DNA from: an uncultured Prevotella sp.
GTDB lineage: Bacteria > Bacteroidota > Bacteroidia > Bacteroidales > Bacteroidaceae
Reading direction: 5' to 3'
Assembly (NCBI GenBank): GCA_900557035.1
Contig: USRA01000026.1
Coordinates: 1 to 26,221 of the forward strand
Length of the DNA: 26,221 bases
Shown here: positions 8,060-15,341 of the stretch, one piece after another
How the letters are laid out: each line of letters opens with the position of its first letter
Numbering within the stretch: position 1 is the first letter of the stretch
The notes under the pieces: generated by a model
What the model was told of the DNA's origin: nothing
The model's database searches: none
What the model saw: only the letters and a program-made list of their open reading frames with translations
Made by a program: the position numbers and the translations under genes

Positions 8060-8270
8060 ATTTGGCAAGAACTGTAAAACTGCGAAGAACAGAATACAGA
8101 AAAGCTTGCAGATGTTTCATTAAATAACAACCAAAATGGACGATTATCACGCGGAGAACAATAACGAATTGTAAGGCGTGGAGATTCAGCAACCGTAAGC
8201 CCACAAGAAGGGCACAACCCTATGCTCATCTCCATACCCAAACCTTTTATTATTTGGAGATTAGCAAACA
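8060..8270 (+). promoter_or_regulatory. Long structured leader of corA, possible switch
   Basis: This gene-free stretch contains a near-direct repeat, TGGAGATT(C)AGCAA, at 8179-8192 and 8255-8267. The segment ATCTCC (8228-8233) is complementary to GGAGAT in both copies. Pairing with the upstream copy closes a ~55-nt domain containing a GCCC/GGGC hairpin (8199-8213). Pairing with the downstream copy would cover the only Shine-Dalgarno-like GGAG, 11 bases before the ATG. A 12-codon ORF (8136-8174, MDDYHAENNNEL) also lies inside. I recognise no known riboswitch class. The layout is compatible with translational control by metal or ribosome stalling, but this is inference. Confidence 0.4.
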
Positions 8271-9197
8271 ATGAAGACTTTCTGGAATATCGATAAGAAT
8301 CTGACTGCACTCAATGAGTGGCAGCCAAACTGTTGGGTACAGGTAACATGTCCAACCGATGAAGACCAGCGACTGCTGGAAGAAGAATTCAAGATCCCTG
8401 ATTATTTCCTTTCGGATATCAGCGATACCGATGAGCGTGCCCGCTACGAATACGACGACGGTTGGATGCTCATCATCCTCCGTATCCCTTACGTCAAGGA
8501 AATACGCAGCCGCACCCCATATACCACAGTGCCGCTAGGCATCATCCACAAGCGCGACGTAACCATTACCGTATGCTTCTACGAAACCAATATGATGATA
8601 GACTTCGTAAGCTATCAGCAGAAACGCGGCGAAGGATTCACCGACTATGTGGATATGATATTCCGACTCTTCCTCTCTTCTGCCGTATGGTATCTGAAAC
8701 GACTCAAACAGATCAATTCGCTCATCGAGAAGGCAAAGAGAAATCTTGACCACGGCGTGAACAACGAGAGCCTGATAGGCCTGAGCCGCCTGCAGGACTC
8801 CCTCACCTACTTCACCACCTCTATCCGAGGCAACGAAACCCTGCTCTCTAAACTGAAGTTCAAGCTGCAGGTGGATGAGCTGGATGCAGACCTGATCGAG
8901 GACGTAAACATCGAGATGACGCAGGCTAGGGAAACCACCAGTATCTACTCCGACATTCTGGAATCTACGATGGATACCTACTCGAGCATCATCAACAACA
9001 ATATGAACACCACGATGCGTACCCTCACCAGTATCAGTATCGTCATGATGTTGCCAACGCTGATTTCATCCTTGTTCGGTATGAACCTGATCAACGGCAT
9101 GGAAGAGAGTCCTTACGGATTCGCCTTCGCCCTGATACTCTCGTTCATCGTCTCAGGCTTAAGCTGGGGCTTCCTGAGATACAAGCGACTGTTATAA
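8271..9197 (+). CDS. corA: CorA-family divalent cation (Mg2+/Co2+) channel
   Basis: A 308-residue inner-membrane protein. A soluble N-terminal alpha/beta domain (to ~residue 115) is followed by long helices forming the funnel (about 130-250). Two C-terminal transmembrane segments come next (~252-270 and ~283-301), with the selectivity motif GMN at 270-272 at the end of the first. A basic tail, RYKRLL, follows. This matches CorA pentameric channels that import Mg2+ and sometimes Co2+ or Ni2+. The canonical MPEL is replaced by MEES shortly after GMN. It forms its own unit with a long leader and a strong downstream terminator. The exact ion preference cannot be read from sequence. Confidence 0.93.
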   Translation: MKTFWNIDKNLTALNEWQPNCWVQVTCPTDEDQRLLEEEFKIPDYFLSDISDTDERARYEYDDGWMLIILRIPYVKEIRSRTPYTTVPLGIIHKRDVTITVCFYETNMMIDFVSYQQKRGEGFTDYVDMIFRLFLSSAVWYLKRLKQINSLIEKAKRNLDHGVNNESLIGLSRLQDSLTYFTTSIRGNETLLSKLKFKLQVDELDADLIEDVNIEMTQARETTSIYSDILESTMDTYSSIINNNMNTTMRTLTSISIVMMLPTLISSLFGMNLINGMEESPYGFAFALILSFIVSGLSWGFLRYKRLL

Positions 9198-9259
9198 ATA
9201 TTGGAACAATTATAGCTGGAAAATGCAGCCCTAAGGGCTTCTATTGTTATAAAAGTATA

Positions 9260-9297
9260 AAAAATCGAATATCTTGACTAGATATTCGATTTTTTTG
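9260..9297 (+). terminator. Rho-independent terminator after corA
   Basis: Perfect 11-bp stem ATCGAATATCT/AGATATTCGAT with a 5-nt loop, flanked by an A run on the left and a T run on the right. Confidence 0.9.
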
Positions 9298-9303
9298 TTT
9301 AAG

Positions 9304-9333
9304 TTTGCAGAATTAATATAATAAATATTTTTG
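9304..9333 (+). promoter_or_regulatory. Bacteroidota promoter (TTTG -33, TATTTTTG -7)
   Basis: TTTG at 9304-9307 and TATTTTTG at 9326-9333 are separated by 18 bases, close to the expected spacing. It drives the DUF349 gene with a ~60-nt leader that contains a small TCGTC/GACGA stem. Confidence 0.7.
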
Positions 9334-9398
9334 TGGGTCGAATCGTCTGAGACGACTACCGGCCAAAGAAACTCGAATCATAAACTAAACAAAGTGAC

Positions 9399-11159
9399 AT
9401 GATGGACTCTCAAGAAAACGCTCTGTTGCAGCAGAGCACCCTGGATCCTGCCAAGAAGGCATACGCCACCAAGCAGGAAGTACTCGAAAGAGTAAAAGAA
9501 ATTGCTCATAGCGCAGAAGTTCCTAACAAAGAGGAGCTTGATATGCTGAAGACAATTTTCTACAAGATTCATCTCGCAGAAAGAGATGCGCAGACAAAAG
9601 AGTATCTCGCAGCAGGTGGTGACCCTGAAAAGTATGTTCTCTTACCAGATGATACAGAAGAAGCCTTCAAGGCCGAAATGCAGATTATCAAGGAAAAGAG
9701 AGCCAAGATCTTCCTTCAGCAGGAAGAGGAAAAGCAGGAAAACCTTGCGAAGAAACTCGAGATTATCGAAAAGATCAAAGCAATGACCACTTCGCCAGAA
9801 GAGGCCAACAAATCATATCAGGAATTCAAGACCCTGCAGCAGGAATGGAAGGAAATCAAGGCTATCCCTGCTGACAAGGCAAACGAGGTATGGAAGAACT
9901 ACCAGCTCTACGTGGAGCAGTTCTACGACCTTCTGAAACTCAACAACGAGGCTCGCGAATACGACTTCAAGAAGAATCTTGAGGCAAAGACTAAGCTCTG
10001 CGAGGCTGCCGAGAAGCTCGCAGAGGAGCCAGATGTAATCTCTGCTTTCCACCAGTTGCAAGACCTGCACCAGGAATACCGCGAAATCGGTCCTGTAGCA
10101 AAGGAACTGCGCGAGGAAATCTGGACCCGCTTCAAGAACGCAAGTACCGTAATCAACAAGAAGCACCAGCAGCACTTCGAGGATCTGCGTGCCAAGGAGG
10201 AGGAGAATCTTGCTAACAAGACTTCCCTCTGCGAAAAGATTGAGGCTATCAATCTGAAGGAGAAGAAGCAGGCTTCCGATTGGGAGGATGCTACCAAGGC
10301 TATCATCGAGATTCAGGGTGAATGGAAGAAGATAGGCTTTGCTCCTCAGAAGATGAACGTGAAAATCTTTGAGCGCTTCCGTATCGCTAACGACGAATTC
10401 TTCAGCAAGAAGGCTGAATTCTTCAAGAATATCAAGAGCCAGTATGCAGAGAATCTCGAGAAGAAACAGAAGCTCGTGGAGAAGGCTAAGCAGTTGGCAG
10501 ATAGCACCGAGTGGAAGAAGACCGGCGACAAGCTGATTCAGATGCAGAGAGAATGGAAAAACATAGGCTACGTGCCTCGCAAGCAGGGCGACCAGCTCTG
10601 GAAGGAATTCCTCGGCGCATGCAATAAGTTCTTCGACGCACGCAACAAGCTGAATGCCGGTGCACGCAGCGAGGAGCATGCCAACCTGGACAAGAAACGT
10701 GAGATTATCGCCAAGCTCAACGAGTTGGTTGAGAACGCCGGCGAGCACTTCCAGAAGAATATGCAGGACCTCATCGCAGAGTACAACGCTGTAGGTCACG
10801 TACCATTCAAGGAGAAGGACAAGGTTTACCAGGAGTATCACGAGGTGATGGACAAGCTCTACAAGACCTTGCGTTCCAACAATGCCAAGCGCCATATCCA
10901 CAACTTCAAGAACAGCCTCAAGAATGTTGCCGAGAAAGGTGTCAACGCATTAGACAACGAGCGTGGCAGACTGTTGCGTCGCTACGACCAGCTGCGCGCT
11001 GAGATTACTACCTACGAGAACAACCTCGGCTTCCTCAATGCTGCCAGCAAGAAGGGTAATAGCCTGGTAGAGGAAATGAACCGCAAGGTAGAAAAGCTCA
11101 AAGAAGACTTGAAACTCGTAAAGGAGAAAATCAAGGCTATTGATGCAGAGAACAAGTAA
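9399..11159 (+). CDS. DUF349-repeat coiled-coil protein
   Basis: A 586-residue, highly charged, almost wholly helical protein without a signal peptide or membrane segment. I count five DUF349-like repeats with a core of the type QxEWKxIGxxPxKxxxxxWxxF, at about residues 141-178, 219-260, 303-343, 378-416 and 455-490. Acidic/basic coiled-coil linkers separate them, and a coiled-coil tail follows (~515-586). The start is a tandem ATG (MMDS). DUF349 proteins have no settled biochemical function as far as I know. It is transcribed alone, with a good promoter and its own terminator. The helical repeats suggest a scaffold or nucleic-acid/protein binding role, but that is speculation. Confidence 0.88.
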   Translation: MMDSQENALLQQSTLDPAKKAYATKQEVLERVKEIAHSAEVPNKEELDMLKTIFYKIHLAERDAQTKEYLAAGGDPEKYVLLPDDTEEAFKAEMQIIKEKRAKIFLQQEEEKQENLAKKLEIIEKIKAMTTSPEEANKSYQEFKTLQQEWKEIKAIPADKANEVWKNYQLYVEQFYDLLKLNNEAREYDFKKNLEAKTKLCEAAEKLAEEPDVISAFHQLQDLHQEYREIGPVAKELREEIWTRFKNASTVINKKHQQHFEDLRAKEEENLANKTSLCEKIEAINLKEKKQASDWEDATKAIIEIQGEWKKIGFAPQKMNVKIFERFRIANDEFFSKKAEFFKNIKSQYAENLEKKQKLVEKAKQLADSTEWKKTGDKLIQMQREWKNIGYVPRKQGDQLWKEFLGACNKFFDARNKLNAGARSEEHANLDKKREIIAKLNELVENAGEHFQKNMQDLIAEYNAVGHVPFKEKDKVYQEYHEVMDKLYKTLRSNNAKRHIHNFKNSLKNVAEKGVNALDNERGRLLRRYDQLRAEITTYENNLGFLNAASKKGNSLVEEMNRKVEKLKEDLKLVKEKIKAIDAENK

Positions 11160-11180
11160 AAGATTTTATTGAAATCAAAT

Positions 11181-11220
11181 AAGAGGGTGTGCCATAAGTC
11201 CATGACACACCCTCTTTTCT
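11181..11220 (+). terminator. Rho-independent terminator after the DUF349 gene
   Basis: Perfect 11-bp stem AAGAGGGTGTG/CACACCCTCTT with a 14-nt loop, ending in a T-rich stretch, 21 bases after the stop. Confidence 0.88.
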
Positions 11221-11275
11221 TTTGAAGAACAGAATAGAATACGAAGTTCTCCCCAATCCCCAAAAGGTAAATATA

Positions 11276-11306
11276 CGAAAAAAGCATCTTTCGAAATGAA
11301 AGATGC
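11276..11306 (-). terminator. Terminator of the tRNA-Gln pair
   Basis: Read on the minus strand, GCATCTTTC/GAAAGATGC forms a stem around a short loop, followed by six T residues (A run at 11278-11283 on plus). It lies 8 bases after the second tRNA. Confidence 0.85.
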
Positions 11307-11313
11307 TCTCTAG

Positions 11314-11384
11314 TTGGGATACCCGGACTCGAACCAGGAATGACAGGACCAGAATCTGTAGTGTTACCATTACACCATATCCCA
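11314..11384 (-). tRNA. tRNA-Gln (anticodon CTG), distal copy
   Basis: A 71-nt cloverleaf can be laid out in full: acceptor TGGGATA/TATCCCA with discriminator A, D-stem GTGT/ACAC, anticodon stem ACAGA/CCTGT with loop TTCTGGT (anticodon CTG), 4-nt variable loop, and T-arm CCTGG/CCGGG with loop TTCGAGT. The anticodon stem has an A-C mismatch next to the loop. CCA is not encoded. It is identical to the other copy at 11420-11490. Confidence 0.93.
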
Positions 11385-11419
11385 ATTTTACGTTTAAGAA
11401 GAATGCCTGAATGATGAAG

Positions 11420-11490
11420 TTGGGATACCCGGACTCGAACCAGGAATGACAGGACCAGAATCTGTAGTGTTACCATTACACCATATCCCA
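11420..11490 (-). tRNA. tRNA-Gln (anticodon CTG), promoter-proximal copy
   Basis: Identical 71-nt tRNA, including the same closing A-C mismatch in the anticodon stem. It is 35 bases upstream of the distal copy in the direction of transcription, so both are probably cut from one precursor. Confidence 0.93.
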
Positions 11491-11533
11491 ATATCACTGC
11501 AATCTCAAGCATATTGTTTCTCAATTGCGGGTG

Positions 11534-11564
11534 CAAAGGTACAACTTTTTTTTGAATCACCAAA
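11534..11564 (-). promoter_or_regulatory. Promoter of the tRNA-Gln pair (TTTG -33, TACCTTTG -7)
   Basis: On the minus strand TTTG (11564-11561) and TACCTTTG (11541-11534) are separated by 19 bases, an excellent match to the Bacteroidota consensus. It lies 44 bases upstream of the first tRNA. Confidence 0.8.
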
Positions 11565-11634
11565 ATTTTTCAGCACTTTTTTCTAAAAAATCTCAATTTT
11601 TTCTGTTTTCTATGGCTTTTTCGGGTATTTAGCG

Positions 11635-11642
11635 TATCTTTG
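11635..11642 (+). promoter_or_regulatory. -7 promoter box (TATCTTTG) for the rsfS-ftsH-cdsA unit
   Basis: TATCTTTG matches TAnnTTTG and lies 61 bases before rsfS; the -33 region is not clear. No terminator is seen from rsfS to cdsA, so this may serve the whole unit. Confidence 0.6.
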
Positions 11643-11703
11643 TACCATAATTACATATAATAAGGTAGTAAATAAAGAAAATAAAAAAATAAAGAAAGAT
11701 TAA

Positions 11704-12063
11704 ATGAACACAGTTAAACAACTCGTAGAGACTATTAAGGAAGGAATACAGGAGAAAAAAGGTCAAGACATCGTTATCGCCGACCTCAGTGAAATGGATG
11801 GCACCATCGCCAAATATTTCATCATCTGCCAGGGTGGATCACCTACACAGGTAGAAGCCATCGCAGAATCTGTGGGCGACATGTGCCGCAAGAACCTTGG
11901 CGAGAAGCCGGTGAATGTGGCAGGTCTGGGCAACGACCAGTGGGTGGCAATGGACTTTGTGGATGTTCTCGTTCACATCTTCCTGCCTGAGGTACGCGCC
12001 TATTACGACCTGGAACATCTCTGGGCAGACGCCAAGCTTACCCATATTCCGAATCTCGACTAA
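11704..12063 (+). CDS. rsfS: Ribosomal silencing factor RsfS
   Basis: A 119-residue member of the RsfS/Iojap (DUF143) family. It binds protein uL14 on the large subunit and blocks subunit joining when nutrients are short. Family landmarks are KKGQDIVIADLSEMDGTIAKYFIICQGGSPTQVEAIAESV and the C-terminal GLGNDQWVAMDFVDVLVHIFLPEVRAYYDLEHLWADA. Length is normal for the family. It is the first gene of a unit with a small ORF, ftsH and cdsA, and lies next to the tRNA-Gln pair, which is read in the opposite direction. Confidence 0.95.
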   Translation: MNTVKQLVETIKEGIQEKKGQDIVIADLSEMDGTIAKYFIICQGGSPTQVEAIAESVGDMCRKNLGEKPVNVAGLGNDQWVAMDFVDVLVHIFLPEVRAYYDLEHLWADAKLTHIPNLD

Positions 12064-12072
12064 TTCCCAAGA

Positions 12073-12180
12073 ATGCCGAACATGACAGCAGACTCTACAG
12101 AGGCATCAAGAGCGGCATTTAAGGAAGATGATGCACTAAACCAGCGCATCAAAAGAGAAAAAAGAGCATACACAAAATAG
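12073..12180 (+). CDS. Candidate 35-residue small protein between rsfS and ftsH
   Basis: An ATG ten bases after the rsfS stop opens a 35-codon frame that ends 15 bases before the ftsH start, so it fills the gap almost completely. The product starts MPNMTADSTEASRAAFKEDD and is very polar (many Lys, Arg, Glu, Asp), with a basic C-terminal half (QRIKREKRAYTK). There is no membrane segment and no recognised family. The position fits operon-coupled translation, but 108 bases open by chance is not rare. It may be a real small protein or spacer. Confidence 0.35.
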   Translation: MPNMTADSTEASRAAFKEDDALNQRIKREKRAYTK

Positions 12181-12195
12181 AAATAAACAATAACA

Positions 12196-14367
12196 ATGGA
12201 ACAAAGCAACAACTTCAATAATCCTGGCGGAGGAAAAGGTCCGAAGATGCCTAGGTTTAACATGAATTGGCTCTACACCATTATCCTCATCGCCCTCATC
12301 GCTTTATTTTTCAGTGGCGGTGGTGATGCCTTGGGCGGAAGCGCAGCCAAGGAAGCCACCTATACCGAATTCAAGCAATATGTGGACAAGGGATACGTGC
12401 TGAGCGTAGTAGCCAACAAGACGGAAAGTACTCTCAAGATATATATCAACCCAAAATATACGAGAGATGTCTATAAGATGAGTGCCCAGAGCGTAGGACC
12501 GAATCCTTACGTCAAGGTACAGTTCGGATCAATCGACGAGGTAGATCGCTACGCCAACGAAATGGTGAAGGAGAAAAAGATCCGTTCCTTCAGTTACGAC
12601 AACCAGAAGAGCAATGACTTTTGGAATCTCGTAATGAGCGTTGCCCCTCTCCTCCTTTTCTTCCTCTTCATCTACTGGATGTCGGGCAGAATGGGAAGCG
12701 GCATGAGCAACATGGGCGGCGGCATCTTCAATGTAGGCAAGAGCAAGGCGAAGATGTATGAGAAGGGAAATGCCATCGGCATTACCTTCAAGGACGTTGC
12801 CGGACAGGAAGGTGCCAAGCAGGAAGTGCAGGAAATCGTGGATTTCCTGAAGAATCCGAAGAAATACACCGACCTGGGTGGCAAGATTCCTAAGGGCGCC
12901 CTGCTCGTAGGTCCTCCGGGAACCGGTAAGACCCTTCTGGCAAAAGCGGTGGCTGGAGAAGCTGGCGTACCATTCTTCTCGATGAGCGGTTCCGATTTCG
13001 TGGAAATGTTTGTCGGTGTAGGTGCATCGCGTGTTCGCGACCTCTTCCGCCAGGCAAAGGAGAAATCTCCAAGTATCATCTTCATCGACGAAATCGATGC
13101 TGTGGGTCGTGCCCGCAGCAAAAACCCAGCAATGGGCGGAAACGATGAGCGAGAGAACACTCTCAACGCCCTGCTTACAGAGATGGACGGTTTCGGCACC
13201 AATAGTGGTGTCATCATTCTGGCTGCTACCAACCGTGTAGATATGCTCGACAGCGCCCTGCTCCGTGCCGGCCGTTTCGACCGAGAAATCCACGTAGATC
13301 TTCCTGGTTTGAACGAGCGTAAGGCTATCTTCCTGGTTCATCTCAAGCCTATCAAGATAGATGATACTGTGGACGTGGATCTCCTGGCTCGTCAGACTCC
13401 GGGCTTCTCGGGTGCTGATATTGCAAATGTATGTAACGAGGCTGCCCTCATTGCTGCCCGCCACGACAAGAAGGCGGTATGCAAGCAGGATTTCCTCGAT
13501 GCCGTAGATAGAATTGTAGGCGGATTGGAGAAGAAGACCAAGGTGATGACTGCCGACGAGAAGCGCAGCATCGCACTCCATGAGGCAGGTCACGCAACCA
13601 TCTCCTGGTTCTGCCAGTATGCCAATCCGCTCATTAAGGTTACCATCGTGCCTCGTGGTCAGGCACTCGGAGCAGCCTGGTATCTCCCAGAGGAGCGACA
13701 GATTACTACCAAGGAGCAGATGCTCGACGAGATGTGCTCGCTGATGGGTGGACGTGCTGCCGAGGAACTCTTCACCGGTCATATTTCTTCCGGTGCGATG
13801 AACGACCTGGAGCGCGCAACCAAGAGTGCATATGGAATGGTGGCTTATCTGGGCATGAGCAAGACATTGCCAAATATCTGCTATTACAACCAGAACGAGT
13901 ATTCGTTCCAGCGTCCATATTCAGAGACTACAGCCCGCGAGATAGACAAGGAGGTTCTGCAGATGGTGAACGAGCAATACACCCGTGCCAAAAACATCCT
14001 GATGGAGCACAAGGAGGGTCACAACGCCCTTGCCGAGCTGCTGATTCAAAAAGAGGTGATTATGGCAGAAGACGTGGAGCACATCTTCGGAAAGCGTCCT
14101 TGGCTGAGCCGTTCTCAGGAAATCATGGAGGACGAACAGCCTAAGATTGATGATGCCGTAAAGGATATGCCTGAGGTTCAGGCAGCCATCAAGGAGCATG
14201 AAGAGGCAAAGAAAGCTTCAAAGGAGGAGGCTGAAGAGAATACTTCAGAGAAAGCTCCCGCAAAGGTTTCTGAGGATGCAGAAGAGAAGGTTTCCGAGAA
14301 AACTTCAAATGATGCTCTCAAGAAAACTTCAGAAAAGACTTCTGAAAACGAGAACAATAACGAATAA
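12196..14367 (+). CDS. ftsH: ATP-dependent zinc metalloprotease FtsH
   Basis: A 723-residue membrane-anchored AAA+ protease that degrades misfolded membrane proteins and selected regulators. Layout: TM1 ~25-41, extracytoplasmic domain ~50-138, TM2 ~142-162, Walker A GPPGTGKT (239-246), Walker B IIFIDEID (294-301), second region of homology NRVDMLDSALLRAGRFDR (346-363), zinc motif HEAGH (462-466). The last ~55 residues (669-723) form a low-complexity Ser/Glu/Lys/Thr tail with repeated SEK(T/A) units, longer than needed for activity. It lies between rsfS and cdsA and may influence lipid-enzyme turnover, as FtsH does in E. coli through LpxC; that link is not shown here. Confidence 0.97.
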   Translation: MEQSNNFNNPGGGKGPKMPRFNMNWLYTIILIALIALFFSGGGDALGGSAAKEATYTEFKQYVDKGYVLSVVANKTESTLKIYINPKYTRDVYKMSAQSVGPNPYVKVQFGSIDEVDRYANEMVKEKKIRSFSYDNQKSNDFWNLVMSVAPLLLFFLFIYWMSGRMGSGMSNMGGGIFNVGKSKAKMYEKGNAIGITFKDVAGQEGAKQEVQEIVDFLKNPKKYTDLGGKIPKGALLVGPPGTGKTLLAKAVAGEAGVPFFSMSGSDFVEMFVGVGASRVRDLFRQAKEKSPSIIFIDEIDAVGRARSKNPAMGGNDERENTLNALLTEMDGFGTNSGVIILAATNRVDMLDSALLRAGRFDREIHVDLPGLNERKAIFLVHLKPIKIDDTVDVDLLARQTPGFSGADIANVCNEAALIAARHDKKAVCKQDFLDAVDRIVGGLEKKTKVMTADEKRSIALHEAGHATISWFCQYANPLIKVTIVPRGQALGAAWYLPEERQITTKEQMLDEMCSLMGGRAAEELFTGHISSGAMNDLERATKSAYGMVAYLGMSKTLPNICYYNQNEYSFQRPYSETTAREIDKEVLQMVNEQYTRAKNILMEHKEGHNALAELLIQKEVIMAEDVEHIFGKRPWLSRSQEIMEDEQPKIDDAVKDMPEVQAAIKEHEEAKKASKEEAEENTSEKAPAKVSEDAEEKVSEKTSNDALKKTSEKTSENENNNE

Positions 14368-14378
14368 AAAGCAAGACT

Positions 14379-15245
14379 ATGACTGAGAAACAAAAAAATC
14401 TAGTAATTAGATCCATCACAGGCGTACTCTTCGTCGTGTGTATGGTATCTTGCTTCCTGAATCCTAGGGCGATGGTATTCCTGTTCGCTCTGATTACAGG
14501 CCTAAGCATCTGGGAGTACTGCGGACTGGTGAACCAAAAGGACGATGTAACTGTCAACCGATTCATCACCACCGTGGCAGGAGTATATTTCTTCCTTGCC
14601 GTAGCAGGCTTCCGTACAGGTATCGTGGGCAACTTCGTGGTATTCGTACCTTACTTGCTCACCATTATCTACCTCTTCATAGGAGGGCTCTATACAGCCA
14701 ACAAGAATGCCATCAACGACTGGGCCTACACCATGCTTTCGCAGATGTATATTGCCCTGCCATTCTCGATGATCAACGTGTTGGCTTTTGAGACTTCGGC
14801 ATTCGACGGTCAGATACATTATGATATGCTTTTGCCTCTGAGCGTATTCATCTTCCTCTGGACCAATGATACTGGTGCTTATTGCAGCGGTTCGCTTTTC
14901 GGCAAGCACAAGTTGTTTCCTCGCATCAGTCCGGCAAAGAGTTGGGAAGGCAGCATCGGTGGTGGCATCTTCGTGATTATCGCAGCCATCATCATCGGCT
15001 ATATTGCCAACGACGGTGAGGCCCACCGCCTCAGCATTCTCGGATGGGTAGGTTTAGGAGTAGTTATAGCGGTTTTCGGAACCTGGGGCGATTTGGTAGA
15101 GAGTCTCTTCAAGCGCACCCTGGGAGTAAAGGATAGCGGTAATATCCTGCCAGGCCATGGCGGAATGCTCGACCGCTTCGATTCATCACTCATAGCGATT
15201 CCAGCTGCCGTGATTTATCTCTATACCCTCCAGCTTTTCGGATAG
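14379..15245 (+). CDS. cdsA: Phosphatidate cytidylyltransferase
   Basis: CdsA makes CDP-diacylglycerol from CTP and phosphatidic acid, the precursor of the main phospholipids, in the inner membrane. The 288-residue protein has several hydrophobic segments (from ~9-60 onward). The diagnostic family signature near the C-terminus is SLFKRTLGVKDSGNILPGHG followed by GMLDRFDS, with the conserved Lys-Asp, His-Gly-Gly and Asp-Arg-x-Asp residues. WTNDTGAY and ISPAKSWEGSIGG are further family blocks. It starts 11 bases after ftsH and is the last gene of the rsfS unit. Confidence 0.96.
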   Translation: MTEKQKNLVIRSITGVLFVVCMVSCFLNPRAMVFLFALITGLSIWEYCGLVNQKDDVTVNRFITTVAGVYFFLAVAGFRTGIVGNFVVFVPYLLTIIYLFIGGLYTANKNAINDWAYTMLSQMYIALPFSMINVLAFETSAFDGQIHYDMLLPLSVFIFLWTNDTGAYCSGSLFGKHKLFPRISPAKSWEGSIGGGIFVIIAAIIIGYIANDGEAHRLSILGWVGLGVVIAVFGTWGDLVESLFKRTLGVKDSGNILPGHGGMLDRFDSSLIAIPAAVIYLYTLQLFG

Positions 15246-15271
15246 ACTCCGTTCTGAAAAAGTACAATAAG

Positions 15272-15312
15272 AAAAAAATCCAAGCCAGATTCATTCTAGC
15301 TTGGATTTTTTA
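15272..15312. terminator. Bidirectional terminator between cdsA and lpxB
   Basis: Stem AATCCAAGC/GCTTGGATT with a 13-nt loop, an A run on the left and a T run on the right. It separates two convergent units. Confidence 0.88.
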
Positions 15313-15341
15313 ATTTATAACGGCTGCTACTTTTATATCAG

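Noticed and set aside
9813..10901. 362-codon Leu/Val-rich ORF on the minus strand inside the DUF349 gene
   Set aside because: It is the reverse-strand shadow of Lys/Glu-rich codons; no family features, and the plus-strand gene has clear repeats, promoter and terminator.
11314..11490. Direct repeat pair that could be read as CRISPR or insertion-sequence ends
   Set aside because: Both 71-base copies fold as complete tRNA-Gln genes with their own promoter and terminator.
12529..13782. 417-codon minus-strand ORF inside ftsH
   Set aside because: Antisense shadow of a well-conserved gene, without a recognisable domain.
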